NCBI RefSeq assembly: GCF_003752415.1
Contig: NZ_RKHG01000001.1
Coordinates: forward strand, 2,728,001-2,792,000
Origin: Luteococcus japonicus
GTDB lineage: Bacteria > Actinomycetota > Actinomycetes > Propionibacteriales > Propionibacteriaceae
Length of the DNA: 64,000 nucleotides
Direction of reading: 5' to 3'
Positions 1 to 8,417 of the stretch are shown here, one piece after another. The position numbers and the translations under genes were made by a program. The notes under the pieces are model-generated. The model worked only from the letters and a program-made list of their open reading frames with translations, ran no database searches and was not told the origin of the DNA. How positions within the stretch are numbered: position 1 is the first letter of the stretch; the number at the start of each line of letters is the position of its first letter.

Positions 1-2
1 AG

Positions 3-32
3 CAGTGGCGAGGCCTTCGGGCCTCGCCACTG
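3..32 (-). terminator. Intrinsic terminator hairpin after the SDR gene
   Basis: A perfect 12-bp inverted repeat (3-14 with 21-32) encloses a CTTCGG loop, which forms an extra-stable UUCG-type tetraloop. It lies 17 nt beyond the stop codon of the minus-strand dehydrogenase. The stem is symmetric, so it could also stop transcription arriving from outside the window. Confidence 0.75.
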
Positions 33-48
33 TGACGTTTCCGGGTGG

Positions 49-807
49 TCAGCCCTCGCGGTGGACCTTGAACTGCGAGGCCTGGGCCCGCGGGCGGATG
101 GTCATCCGGTCGATGTTCACGTGCCGCGGGCGAGTGGCCATCCAGGTGATGGCATCGGCGACGTCGTCGGCCACCAGGGGCTCGTCCACCCCGGCATAGA
201 CCTTGTCCGCCTTGGTCTGGTCCCCGTGGAAGCGGGTCAGGCTGAACTCGTCGGTGTGCACCATGCCGGGGGCGATCTCGGTCACCCGGACGGGCCTGTC
301 GAAGAGCTCGAGCCGGCAGGCCTCGACGATCGCGCGCTCGGCCGACTTTGCGCCGCAGTAGCCGGCCGCGCCCTCGTAGGCACCGTCGGCGGCGGTCGAG
401 GTGACGAAGACGATGGTGCCCTCCGCCTGTTCCAGGGCCGGGAGCAGGGCCTTGGTCACCCGAGCGGTTCCGAAGACATTGACCTCGAACATGGTGCGCC
501 AGGCCTCCAGATCGGCTTCCGAGACCGGCTCCAGGCCGACGGCGCCACCGGCATTGTTCACCAGCAGGTCCAGCCGGTCACCAACCTCGCGGGCAAGGGT
601 GTCCACCTGCTCGGCGTCGGTCACGTCGCAGGCAAGGGCACGTCCACCGATCTCGTCGGCCACGGCCTGGATCCGGTCAATGCGCCGGGCGGCGCAGATC
701 ACGTGGTAGCCCTCACCGGCCAGATGGCGGGCGGTGGCCGCCCCGATGCCGGAGGAGGCACCCGTCACGAGGGCAATCTTTCGCTTGCTGTTGGCGTCGC
801 TGCTCAT
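49..807 (-). CDS. Short-chain dehydrogenase/reductase (SDR family)
   Basis: This 252-aa protein is a classical cytosolic SDR that probably uses NADP(H) to oxidise or reduce a small hydroxy/keto substrate. The Rossmann glycine motif TGASSGIGAA is near residue 15, NNAGG near residue 90, and the catalytic pair appears as YCGAK (YxxxK). The length is normal for classical SDRs, and the sequence resembles the YdfG/serine-3-dehydrogenase-like group, but the substrate cannot be read from it. The frame stays open upstream into gpmA. The ATG at 807 is chosen because the protein begins there with MSSDANSKRK directly before the first beta strand. It is divergent from gpmA. Confidence 0.85.
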   Translation of the reverse strand: MSSDANSKRKIALVTGASSGIGAATARHLAGEGYHVICAARRIDRIQAVADEIGGRALACDVTDAEQVDTLAREVGDRLDLLVNNAGGAVGLEPVSEADLEAWRTMFEVNVFGTARVTKALLPALEQAEGTIVFVTSTAADGAYEGAAGYCGAKSAERAIVEACRLELFDRPVRVTEIAPGMVHTDEFSLTRFHGDQTKADKVYAGVDEPLVADDVADAITWMATRPRHVNIDRMTIRPRAQASQFKVHREG

Positions 808-885
808 GCCTTGATTCTTCCATTCCGACGCAGAAGGGCAAGCCCTGCGCCGGTGCGGACGTGCCGCGATCGGTAGGGTGGGGGC

Positions 886-1635
886 ATGACCTACAAGCTC
901 ATCCTGCTCCGCCACGGCGAGAGTGAGTGGAACCAGAAGAACCTGTTCACCGGCTGGGTGGACGTCGACATCAATGAGAAGGGCGTCGGCGAGGCCAAGA
1001 AGGCCGCCGAGCTGCTCCAGGCCGAGGGCCTGCTGCCGGAGAAGCTGCACACCTCCCTGCTGCGCCGCGCCATCCACACCGCCTACCTGGCCCTTGACGG
1101 TTGCGACCGTCACTGGATCCCCGTCGAGCGCAGCTGGCGCCTCAACGAGCGTCACTACGGCGGTCTGCAGGGCCTGGACAAGGCCGAGACCCTGTCCAAG
1201 TACGGCGAGGAGCAGTTCATGGCGTGGCGCCGCAGCTACGACACCCCGCCGCCCGTGCTGGACAAGGACGCCGAGTACTCGCAGTTCCATGACGCCCGCT
1301 ACGCCGACATCCCCGAGGCCGAGCGTCCCCAGACCGAGTGCCTGAAGGACGTCGTGGCGCGCATGCTGCCCTACTGGGAGAGCAACATCAAGCCCGATCT
1401 GGCCGCCGGCAAGACCGTCCTGGTCACCGCCCACGGCAACTCGCTGCGCGCCCTGGTCAAGCACCTGGACGGCATCAGCGACTCGGACATCGCCGGCCTG
1501 AACATCCCCACCGGCATCCCGCTGTACTACGAGCTGGACGACAACTTCAAGCCCGTCACCAAGGGTGGCAAGTACCTGGACCCGGAGGCCGCCAAGGCGT
1601 CCATCGAGGCCGTCAAGAACCAGGGCAAGAAGTGA
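886..1635 (+). CDS. gpmA: 2,3-bisphosphoglycerate-dependent phosphoglycerate mutase
   Basis: A 249-aa glycolytic and gluconeogenic enzyme that interconverts 3- and 2-phosphoglycerate in the cytosol. The phosphohistidine motif [10 protein letters not shown] (His10) opens the protein, RHYGGLQG follows, and the second catalytic histidine lies in [15 protein letters not shown]. Length is typical of dPGM. A TAGGGT box (874-879) ends 6 nt before the ATG, so the transcript may be leaderless, although the G-run between them could also act as a weak Shine-Dalgarno. The gpm-senX3-regX3 neighbourhood, here interrupted by inverted phoU, is conserved in mycobacteria. Confidence 0.96.
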   Translation: MTYKLILLRHGESEWNQKNLFTGWVDVDINEKGVGEAKKAAELLQAEGLLPEKLHTSLLRRAIHTAYLALDGCDRHWIPVERSWRLNERHYGGLQGLDKAETLSKYGEEQFMAWRRSYDTPPPVLDKDAEYSQFHDARYADIPEAERPQTECLKDVVARMLPYWESNIKPDLAAGKTVLVTAHGNSLRALVKHLDGISDSDIAGLNIPTGIPLYYELDDNFKPVTKGGKYLDPEAAKASIEAVKNQGKK

Positions 1636-1665
1636 CCCTGCGGGACTGACACCTGCCCAGCAATG

Positions 1666-1699
1666 CACGAGGCCCGGACCATCAGGTCTGGGCCTCGTG
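1666..1699. terminator. Bidirectional terminator between gpmA and phoU
   Basis: A 15-bp inverted repeat (1666-1680 with 1685-1699) with one G-U wobble and a 4-nt ATCA loop lies between two convergent genes. It probably serves both. Confidence 0.8.
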
Positions 1700-1716
1700 T
1701 CGTGAGGATGGGTTGA

Positions 1717-2382
1717 TCAGGCGTTCGGCCAGTTCTCGCCGTCGGGGGCCTCGCCGGTGATCACGTAGATGATGCGGCGGCCCATGGCGACGGCGTGGTC
1801 CGCGATGCGCTCGTAGTAGCGGCCCAGCAGGGCGGCATCGACGGCCATCTCCACGCCGTGCTCCCAGTCATCGGCCAGCAGCACCTTGAACTGCTCGGCG
1901 CGCAGCTCGTCCATCTCCTCGTCGTTCTCGGCCAGCTTGCTGGCCTCCTCGACGTCCCGGTCGTCCAGGGTGCGGCCGGCGGCGGCGATCATGGCGTCGG
2001 CCAGCTGGGCCATCCGGGTGAAGTTGGCCTCCAGGGGTGCCGGCACGGCGTGCTCGGGGTAGCGCAGGCGAGCGATCTTGGCGACGTGGGCCGCGAGGTC
2101 ACCCATGCGGGCGAGCTCGAAGACCATGCGCAGGGCAGCGACGATGGTGCGCAGCTCCCCGGCGACGGGGGCCTGGCGGGCCAGGAGCTGGAAGCACTGC
2201 TTCTCGATCTGCTCGTGCATGGCGTCGAGACGGGCGTCATCGGCAATGACGCGCTCGGCGATGCGCAGGTCGGCCTCCAGCAGCGCCCGGGTGGCGTCAT
2301 GCACCTGGGTGCGCACATTGCTGCTCATGCTCACCAGCTGGTTGACGACGTCGTTGAGTTCTTCGTGATAGGTCTCGCGCAT
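1717..2382 (-). CDS. phoU: Phosphate signalling regulator PhoU
   Basis: A 221-aa, mostly helical cytosolic protein that links the Pst phosphate transporter to the histidine kinase and keeps the phosphate response off when phosphate is plentiful. Two PhoU three-helix repeats can be recognised: the first opens MRETYHEELNDVVNQLV, and the second contains a conserved acidic, probably metal-binding stretch near residues 160-180. The ATG at 2382 is preceded by a strong GAGGAAGG Shine-Dalgarno and begins with the usual family N terminus, so the longer open frame upstream is not used. It is divergent from the senX3-like gene. Confidence 0.93.
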   Translation of the reverse strand: MRETYHEELNDVVNQLVSMSSNVRTQVHDATRALLEADLRIAERVIADDARLDAMHEQIEKQCFQLLARQAPVAGELRTIVAALRMVFELARMGDLAAHVAKIARLRYPEHAVPAPLEANFTRMAQLADAMIAAAGRTLDDRDVEEASKLAENDEEMDELRAEQFKVLLADDWEHGVEMAVDAALLGRYYERIADHAVAMGRRIIYVITGEAPDGENWPNA

Positions 2383-2601
2383 GGCAGGGGTGCCTTCCTC
2401 GGTGGTGCGACTGGTCGCGTCATGACATCCTGCCACCCTTGGGCGCAGGCATCGTCAACGAGATTAGGGTCAGGCGGGGGACGAGATGCTGACTTCGGGT
2501 TTCCAGCAGGTGAACAGTCGGGAAATCGTTTCTGTGGCGCTCGGTGCGAGGGTCTGCATCGCGGCACATGGGCACTGACCGGGCCATATGCTGGGGCAGT
2601 G

Positions 2602-3765
2602 ATGACTGCCCTCTGGATACTGCTCGGCCTCGCGCTGGGTCTGGTGCTGGGGATCGGTGTCACCTGGTGGTGGATGCGTTCACTGTCCCGTTACGAGCAG
2701 GTGGCCCAACCTGAGCCGACGAAGCCGTCCGTCGTGGAGCCCCAGGTCGTGGAGGTGGTGAACCTGCTGCGTTCCGCCGCCCTGGTGATCGGCCCGCATG
2801 ACGAGGTGCTGCACAGCAATCCACAGGCCCGCACGCTCGGCATCTGCCGCGGGGACCGCGTGGTCATCGCCGAGGTGCTCGAGCAGATCCGCGCCGTGCG
2901 CCGCCAGCAGGAACCGGTCGTCTTCGACACCGAGGTGGGTCGCGGCATCGGGGCCCCGTCGCTGCACCTCAACGTGCGGGTCTCCCCGTTGGGGGACCGG
3001 CAGGTCCTGGTGCTGGCCGATGACCGCACGCCACTGCTGCGCGTCGACGAGACCCGCCGTGACTTCGTGGCCAATGTCGGCCACGAGCTCAAGACCCCGA
3101 TCGGGGCGGTCCGGCTGTTGGCGGAGGCCGTGGAGACCGCCGCCGATGATCCCGAAGCCGTGCGTCACTTCGCCGCCCGGATGCAGCGCGAGTCCGCGCG
3201 CCTGGGCGAGCTGGTCACCCAGATCATTGACCTGTCGCGCCTCCAGGCGGACGACCCGATGTTGCGTGCAGAGTTCGTCCAGGTGGGCGACATCCTCGAC
3301 GATGCCCTGGCCCGCAGCCGGGAGCTGGCCACCAAGCGCGCGGTGAATCTCGTCCGCACGGGCGACGAGGAGTTCACAGTGCTGGGGGACCGCACCCAGC
3401 TCACCGACGCGCTGGCCAACCTGGTGACCAATGCCATCGTCTACTCCGATGAGAAGGCACGTGTGGCCATCACCACGTCGCTCGTCGACGAGGACGGCGA
3501 CAATTTCGTCGAGGTCAGCGTTGCCGACAACGGCATCGGGATCAGCGACGAGAACCAGCAGCGCATCTTCGAACGCTTCTACCGTGTGGACTACGGACGG
3601 AGCCGGGACAATGGCGGCACCGGACTGGGGCTGTCCATCGTGAAGCACATCGCCGCCGTGCACGGCGGCACGGTCAATGTCTGGAGCAAGCTCGGACAGG
3701 GCTCCACCTTCACCATCCGGCTGCCCCTGCAGCCCTCAACGTTGGAATCGGAAAGGTTGTCATGA
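2602..3765 (+). CDS. senX3: SenX3-type sensor histidine kinase
   Basis: A 387-aa membrane kinase predicted to sense phosphate limitation with PhoU and phosphorylate RegX3. It has a single N-terminal membrane helix (about residues 3-25), a PAS-like region (about 55-140), the HisKA H-box with His161 in NVGHELKTP, and an ATPase domain with VTNAIVYSD (N box), DNGIGI and GGTGLGLSIV. SenX3 of mycobacteria has two N-terminal helices, but only one is evident here. An alternative GTG start lies one codon upstream at 2599. The stop codon overlaps the regX3 start (ATGA), so the two genes are translationally coupled. Confidence 0.92.
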   Translation: MTALWILLGLALGLVLGIGVTWWWMRSLSRYEQVAQPEPTKPSVVEPQVVEVVNLLRSAALVIGPHDEVLHSNPQARTLGICRGDRVVIAEVLEQIRAVRRQQEPVVFDTEVGRGIGAPSLHLNVRVSPLGDRQVLVLADDRTPLLRVDETRRDFVANVGHELKTPIGAVRLLAEAVETAADDPEAVRHFAARMQRESARLGELVTQIIDLSRLQADDPMLRAEFVQVGDILDDALARSRELATKRAVNLVRTGDEEFTVLGDRTQLTDALANLVTNAIVYSDEKARVAITTSLVDEDGDNFVEVSVADNGIGISDENQQRIFERFYRVDYGRSRDNGGTGLGLSIVKHIAAVHGGTVNVWSKLGQGSTFTIRLPLQPSTLESERLS

Positions 3766-4439
3766 CTCGCGTTTTGATCGTCGAGGACGAGGAGTCCTAC
3801 CGCGAGGCCACCGGCTACATGCTCCGCAAGGAGGGCTTCGAGGTCAGCGAGGCGCCCGACGGTGCCAAGGGCCTGGCCGAGTTCGAGAGGGTCGGTGCAG
3901 ACCTGGTGCTGCTGGACCTGATGATGCCGGGCATGCCCGGTACCGAGGTATGCCGCCAGCTGAGGACGAGCAGCAATGTGCCGATCATCATGGTCACGGC
4001 TCGCGACGCGGAGATCGACAAGGTGGTCGGCCTGGAACTGGGCGCCGACGACTATGTCACCAAGCCTTTCAGCCATCGGGAGCTGGTGGCGCGGATCCGG
4101 GCAGTGCTGCGTCGTGGTCAGGACCAGGAACTCGTTCCTGAGCTGATCGAGGCCGGGGGCGTGCGGATGGACGTGGAGCGCCACGAGGTCACCGTTGACG
4201 GGGAGCCGATCCGGCTGGCCCTCAAGGAGTTCGAGCTGCTGGAACTCTTGCTGCGCAATTCCGGGCGCGTGATGACCCGCGGACAACTGATCGACCGGAT
4301 CTGGGGAGCCGACTACGTGGGCGACACCAAGACCCTGGACGTGCACGTGAAGCGCCTGCGGGCCAAGATCGAGCGCGACCCGTCCAGTCCGACGCTGCTC
4401 GTCACGGTGCGCGGGCTCGGATACAAGTTCGAGGGCTGA
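3762..4439 (+). CDS. regX3: RegX3-type response regulator (OmpR family)
   Basis: A 225-aa DNA-binding regulator, probably the activator of phosphate-starvation genes. The receiver domain has the acidic pocket EDEE at 8-11, the phosphoacceptor Asp52 in LLDLMMPGMPG and the conserved lysine in YVTKPFS. It is followed by an OmpR-type winged helix (about 130-225) ending RGLGYKFEG. The start overlaps the senX3 stop by 4 nt, and an 'AAAGG' Shine-Dalgarno lies in the kinase tail. Identity rests on sequence plus the gpm-phoU-senX3 context. Confidence 0.94.
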   Translation: MTRVLIVEDEESYREATGYMLRKEGFEVSEAPDGAKGLAEFERVGADLVLLDLMMPGMPGTEVCRQLRTSSNVPIIMVTARDAEIDKVVGLELGADDYVTKPFSHRELVARIRAVLRRGQDQELVPELIEAGGVRMDVERHEVTVDGEPIRLALKEFELLELLLRNSGRVMTRGQLIDRIWGADYVGDTKTLDVHVKRLRAKIERDPSSPTLLVTVRGLGYKFEG

Positions 4440-4460
4440 TCCCCGCTGGACCCGGCATGA

Positions 4461-4494
4461 CGAAACCCCGACACCTCGCGGTGTCGGGGTTTCG
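4461..4494. terminator. Terminator after regX3
   Basis: A perfect 15-bp inverted repeat (4461-4475 with 4480-4494) with a TCGC loop sits between convergent regX3 and the LpqE-like gene. A TTTCG run on its 3' arm makes it U-rich. Confidence 0.85.
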
Positions 4495-4540
4495 TCTACC
4501 TGCGGCTTCCGGAGTGGCCGCGTGGTGGCCGAGCCCTTGC

Positions 4541-5041
4541 TCAGGCCGACGGAGTGGCGCTCGGAGTGTTGATCTGGTGGGCCTTGGCGTCGACGACCGG
4601 AACGGTCATGGTCAGCGGGCTGGCCTTGCCGAACTGCAGGGAGATCTGGGTCATGCCGCCCGGCTTGACGTCACCCTTGACGGTCATCTTGGAGTCCGCC
4701 AGCTTGACGCCCTTGTCGGCCGGGAGCTTGATACTGGTGGCCGGGCTGATGGTGAGCCCGCCGGCGGGATCACCGGATTCCGTCAGCGCGGTGCCGGAGA
4801 TCTTGGTCAGCGTGTCGTCGGCATTGGCGATCACGGTTCCGGCGAGGTGCATGGAACCTCCGTCGCTGACCACCATCAGGTTGCGCACCTTGACACCGGC
4901 GGCATCGGTCTGGACGCCGGCGGCGGGCTGGTACGGGTCGAGCGTGTCGTAGTTGGCACAGCCGGTCATGCCGAGACCAATCACCGCGACGGCGACGAGG
5001 GCAACGGGGCGGAGCCGGGAGGTGGGAGCAGGCAGGGTCAT
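4541..5041 (-). CDS. LpqE-like lipoprotein
   Basis: A 166-aa exported lipoprotein of unknown biochemical role. It has a hydrophobic signal (about residues 12-28) ending in a lipobox with MTGCANYD, so Cys28 would be acylated at the membrane. The mature domain is beta-rich, with several short GTxxxA-like strands. The carD-adjacent divergent position matches M. tuberculosis lpqE (Rv3584) next to carD (Rv3583c), and the length is similar. That family has been compared with periplasmic copper chaperones, but I see no clear Met/His metal motif here. A good AAAAGGAAAA Shine-Dalgarno precedes the ATG, and TAGTCT at 5082-5077 is a plausible -10. Confidence 0.75.
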   Translation of the reverse strand: MTLPAPTSRLRPVALVAVAVIGLGMTGCANYDTLDPYQPAAGVQTDAAGVKVRNLMVVSDGGSMHLAGTVIANADDTLTKISGTALTESGDPAGGLTISPATSIKLPADKGVKLADSKMTVKGDVKPGGMTQISLQFGKASPLTMTVPVVDAKAHQINTPSATPSA

Positions 5042-5205
5042 CGTCAGGTTTTCCTTTTCGGTGTCCGGATGCGATCAGACTAGCCATTTTCCTCATCCCG
5101 CGCCTACCACGCGCTCGGGTTGTGCCGCTGCGCGGGCGCGAAGAATGCTCATCACCCGCACACGAGGTCGAATTTGTCAACCCTTTCGCCAGATCCCAAT
5201 ACCGC

Positions 5206-5253
5206 TTGACAAGGCAAGATGCAAGTCAGGTCAACCTTTGTCCGTGCTAGAAT
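5206..5253 (+). promoter_or_regulatory. Candidate carD promoter
   Basis: TAGAAT (5248-5253) is a good -10 box, with its expected start point about 25 nt before the carD ATG. A consensus TTGACA at 5206-5211 is too far upstream (36 nt) to pair with it and may belong to another start site. The region is otherwise AT-richer than its surroundings. Confidence 0.4.
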
Positions 5254-5281
5254 GGACCCCGGGAAAGGGGTTGCGAACAAT

Positions 5282-5767
5282 ATGACGTTTACGGTCGGTG
5301 AGACGGTGGTGTACCCCAATCATGGGGCTGCAGTCATCGAGGACATTGAAACCCGCAAGATCAAGGGCGAGGACCGCCTGTACCTGGTTCTGAGGATCAT
5401 TGGGCAGACCGATCTGGTCGTGAGGGTGCCGGCGTGCAACCTTGACCTGGTGGGCGTGCGCGATGTCGTGGACCAGGCCGGACTGGAGAAGGTCTTCGCA
5501 GTGCTGCGTGCGCCGCACACCGAGGAGCCGACGAACTGGTCCCGTCGCTACAAGGCCAACCTGGAGAAGCTGCACAGCGGCAATGTCCTCAAGGTTGCCG
5601 AGGTGGTGCGAGACCTGTGGCGTCGCGAGAAGGAACGCGGTCTGTCCGCCGGCGAGAAGCGAATGCTCGCCAAGGCCCGTCAGATCCTGGTCTCCGAGCT
5701 CGCCCTGGCCGAGAAGGTTGAAGAGGACCGCGCCGAGGTCATGCTCGACGAGGTGCTGGCCTCTTGA
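5282..5767 (+). CDS. carD: CarD-type RNA polymerase-binding transcription factor
   Basis: A 161-aa global regulator that binds the RNA polymerase beta subunit and stabilises open complexes at ribosomal and housekeeping promoters. The N-terminal RNAP-interacting Tudor-like domain begins [19 protein letters not shown]. The C-terminal helical DNA-binding half contains [13 protein letters not shown] and the [18 protein letters not shown] helix. Length matches mycobacterial CarD (162 aa). The ATG at 5282 is preceded by GGGAAAGGGG, and the family always starts at this point, so the longer frame upstream is not used. It is followed by ispD-ispF as in mycobacteria. Confidence 0.96.
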   Translation: MTFTVGETVVYPNHGAAVIEDIETRKIKGEDRLYLVLRIIGQTDLVVRVPACNLDLVGVRDVVDQAGLEKVFAVLRAPHTEEPTNWSRRYKANLEKLHSGNVLKVAEVVRDLWRREKERGLSAGEKRMLAKARQILVSELALAEKVEEDRAEVMLDEVLAS

Positions 5768-5792
5768 TCTGAGGCCATCCCGAGTTCTCCAG

Positions 5793-5825
5793 GAACCGCC
5801 CCCATCATTGCGATGGGGGCGGTTC
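5793..5825 (+). terminator. Terminator after carD
   Basis: A perfect 14-bp inverted repeat (5793-5806 with 5812-5825) with a 5-nt loop, 25 nt after the carD stop and before ispD. It implies that ispD-ispF has its own promoter. Confidence 0.8.
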
Positions 5826-5888
5826 TTCGCGTTGCGGGCTGGGTACTGACGGGTCCATCGTCGACGACGGACTGGCATACTGGCGAGC

Positions 5889-6632
5889 ATGTCGGAGCCC
5901 GTCGTCGCCATCATCGTTGCTGCAGGTCTTGGTACCCGATTCGGGGGACAGACGCCGAAGCAGTTCCTCCGGCTCACCGGCCGTGCCGTGGTGACGGTGG
6001 CGGTGGAGGCCATGGCCGCGGGCGGATGCACCCACGTGGTCGTGGTGATCAACGAGAAGGCGAGCGAGCACTGGAGTGACTCCGGATCACCGATCCCCGT
6101 CTTCACCACCTTCGGCGGGTCCAGCCGGCAGGAATCCGTGAGGAAGGGGATCGAGTTCGTCCACGACCACCCGGAACTGCGCGGCGCGCGTGTGGTGCTG
6201 ATCCACGACGCGGTACGCCCGATGGTCCCCGCCCACGTCGTGCACAGTGTGGTCAAGGCCGTCGACGAGGGTGCGGCGGCCGTGGCACCCTACGTTCCGG
6301 TCACCGACACCATTCGTCGCGTCCGGGAGGATGGGCACGGCTCCGAGGTCCTCGACCGGAGCCAGCTGCGCTCCATCCAGACGCCACAGGGCTTCCCCCT
6401 GGACGTGATCGTTCGGGCCCACCGTGAGATGGCGGACCGCGACGTCCCCTTCACCGATGATGTGAGCTGTGTTGAGGCACTGGGCCACGAGGTGGTGCTG
6501 GTGGAGGGCTCTCGCCTGGCCATGAAGATCACCGAGCCAACCGACCTGACGGTTGCCAAGGCCTTGTGGAAGGTACGCCGCACGATCGGACACCACTCCG
6601 GCCGCCGTGTCTTCAGGCTGGGCCGACGATGA
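5889..6632 (+). CDS. ispD: 2-C-methyl-D-erythritol 4-phosphate cytidylyltransferase
   Basis: A 247-aa cytosolic enzyme of the MEP pathway that transfers CMP from CTP to methylerythritol phosphate. The nucleotide-binding loop [16 protein letters not shown] lies at about residues 11-26, HDAVRPMV near 107, and the family [13 protein letters not shown] and FTDDVS motifs follow. It has a short basic C-terminal extension. CATACT ends 7 nt before the ATG, a weak leaderless-type -10. The stop overlaps the ispF start. Confidence 0.95.
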   Translation: MSEPVVAIIVAAGLGTRFGGQTPKQFLRLTGRAVVTVAVEAMAAGGCTHVVVVINEKASEHWSDSGSPIPVFTTFGGSSRQESVRKGIEFVHDHPELRGARVVLIHDAVRPMVPAHVVHSVVKAVDEGAAAVAPYVPVTDTIRRVREDGHGSEVLDRSQLRSIQTPQGFPLDVIVRAHREMADRDVPFTDDVSCVEALGHEVVLVEGSRLAMKITEPTDLTVAKALWKVRRTIGHHSGRRVFRLGRR

Positions 6633-7108
6633 GCATCCCCTTCCGCATCGGCATCGGCACGGACGTGCACCAGCTCGTCGAGGGCGAACAGATGCACTGC
6701 GCCGGCCTGTACTTCCCCGACGAGAGCATCGGCCTGTCGGGGCACTCCGACGGGGACGTCGCCTGCCATGCCGCCTGTGACGCGCTGCTCAGCGCCGCCG
6801 GGCTGGGAGACCTGGGCAGCAACTACGGCACCGCGGAACCGGAGTGGGCGGGGGCCAGTGGCACCGCCTTCCTCCAGGAGACCGCCCGCCGGGTCCGGGC
6901 CGCGGGCTACGAGATCGGCAATGTGGCGGTGCAGGTGATCGGGAACCGCCCCCGGATGGCGGCGCGCCGGGCCGAGGCGGAAGGCGTGATGTCCGGGGCT
7001 CTGGGCGCGCCGGTGAGCGTGTCGGCCACCACCACCGACGCCCTGGGGCTCACCGGCCGAGGTGAGGGCGTCGCGGCCATCGCCACGGCCCTGGTCGTGG
7101 CCTCCTGA
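6629..7108 (+). CDS. ispF: 2-C-methyl-D-erythritol 2,4-cyclodiphosphate synthase
   Basis: A 159-aa enzyme catalysing the next cytidylyl-dependent step of the MEP pathway, forming the cyclodiphosphate. The metal ligands are visible in GTDVHQL and [19 protein letters not shown], and TTTDALG is the conserved C-terminal loop. Start at 6629 overlaps the ispD stop as ATGA, giving a translationally coupled two-gene unit. The ORF frame extends upstream inside ispD, but the family start is here. The gene ends 1 nt from the convergent peptidase gene. Confidence 0.96.
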   Translation: MSIPFRIGIGTDVHQLVEGEQMHCAGLYFPDESIGLSGHSDGDVACHAACDALLSAAGLGDLGSNYGTAEPEWAGASGTAFLQETARRVRAAGYEIGNVAVQVIGNRPRMAARRAEAEGVMSGALGAPVSVSATTTDALGLTGRGEGVAAIATALVVAS

Positions 7109-7109
7109 C

Positions 7110-8417
7110 TCAGCGAACCTTCTGTGCCGGGGCACTGAAGCTGTTGCACGCACCCACAGAGGTGCTCTCCAGACCAGTGCCGGTCCACGCCATCCGGCTG
7201 GCGCCGGAACCGTGGTTGCCCTCGTAGTTCTTGCGGCCGGTCAACACGTCGTCGCCGATCGAGTAGAAGAGCTTGCCCACATTGGCCAGTTCCTCGTCGC
7301 TCATCTGTGTCGACTGCTGGATGGAGCCCAGGAACTGCCCGGCGAAGCAGTCCGCCTGCACCTCCAGGCGACGGCTCAGCTGCAGACCCGTGGACTTGCT
7401 GGACTTCTCCTCCCACGCGAGTTCGGAGATGAGGATGGCACTGCGTGCCTGCACGGCGTGCCCGAACTCGTGGGCCACGACGGCCTCGGTGATGAAGCGG
7501 GAACCGCGCAGTGAGCGGGGCACGACCGTCGGGAGGTCCTCCGCGTAGTAGACCTGCTGGTCCGCCCCGCAGTAGACGGCATTGGCGGCCGGCAACTTCC
7601 CACACTTGGTGGTCACGCTGCCCGAATAGACGGTCACGCTGGGGCGGACCGGTTTGAAGCCGGCATCGGTCAGGGGCTGCTCCCAGACGCGCATCAGGCA
7701 GCCCATCATGTCGTTCAGGTGCGTGGTCAGCTCTGGCTTGGAGGCATTGTCCACGTCGATCTCCCGCATGTCGCAGCGCACCGGGCGCGGCACCGCGGTG
7801 GCATACAGCGGGTTCGCCTTCAGCAGGCTGGTGGCCTCCTCGTAGGTCTCGGGCTCCGGGAGGCCGGGCGGGCGAGTGTCGGCAGGGGGCACGGCATAGT
7901 CGTCATTCTGGTAACCGCCCGGGGGCGCGGAGGCCGCTGATGTCGGTTGCACCGACGGTTGGTTCGACGGCAGTTGGCTGGCCTCTGAGGCGGGCGGCTG
8001 TGCCATCGTCGCAACCTCGGTGGGGGCGGGCACCGGCATGGTCTCGACCACCTTGGTCAACACCCAGCCCAACAGAAGCAGGCCAAGGAAGCCCATCACG
8101 GCCAGCACCAGCAGTGCCTTGAGCAGTGTCACCAGCGGGTTGCGACGACGACGCGGAGGACGCCCGTAGGTCTGGCCCGGGTATGGCGGCCTGCCCACCG
8201 GGTACTGGTAGGGGGGACGCTGTTGGTACCCCTGCTGCCCGAAGACCTGCCCGGGATGCCCCAACTGTGCCTGCTGCCCGCCGGACGGCCGCTGGCGCGC
8301 GCCACCAGTGCCCCACGGGCTTCCCTGGGGCGGTCCCCACGGGTTGTCCTGCCGGCCGGGCCACTGCTGCTGCGTCACAGTGCGAGGATATCCGGCCCCC
8401 CTGTCAGAACCGGTCAT
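7110..8417 (-). CDS. Membrane-anchored neutral zinc metallopeptidase
   Basis: A 435-aa protein. Residues 1-92 are rich in Pro, Gln and Gly and end in a basic RRRR stretch; one membrane helix follows (about 94-122), then a Ser/Pro-rich linker to about 190, then an extracellular YpfJ-like metallopeptidase domain. The zinc motif HEFGH is at 316-320, with a downstream glutamate ligand in LEVQADCFAGQF near 352. The substrate is unknown. A second member of the same peptidase family occurs at 62212. The ATG overlaps the upstream VanZ gene stop (ATGA), which favours this start. A GTG at 8378 is the alternative. Confidence 0.85.
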   Translation of the reverse strand: MTGSDRGAGYPRTVTQQQWPGRQDNPWGPPQGSPWGTGGARQRPSGGQQAQLGHPGQVFGQQGYQQRPPYQYPVGRPPYPGQTYGRPPRRRRNPLVTLLKALLVLAVMGFLGLLLLGWVLTKVVETMPVPAPTEVATMAQPPASEASQLPSNQPSVQPTSAASAPPGGYQNDDYAVPPADTRPPGLPEPETYEEATSLLKANPLYATAVPRPVRCDMREIDVDNASKPELTTHLNDMMGCLMRVWEQPLTDAGFKPVRPSVTVYSGSVTTKCGKLPAANAVYCGADQQVYYAEDLPTVVPRSLRGSRFITEAVVAHEFGHAVQARSAILISELAWEEKSSKSTGLQLSRRLEVQADCFAGQFLGSIQQSTQMSDEELANVGKLFYSIGDDVLTGRKNYEGNHGSGASRMAWTGTGLESTSVGACNSFSAPAQKVR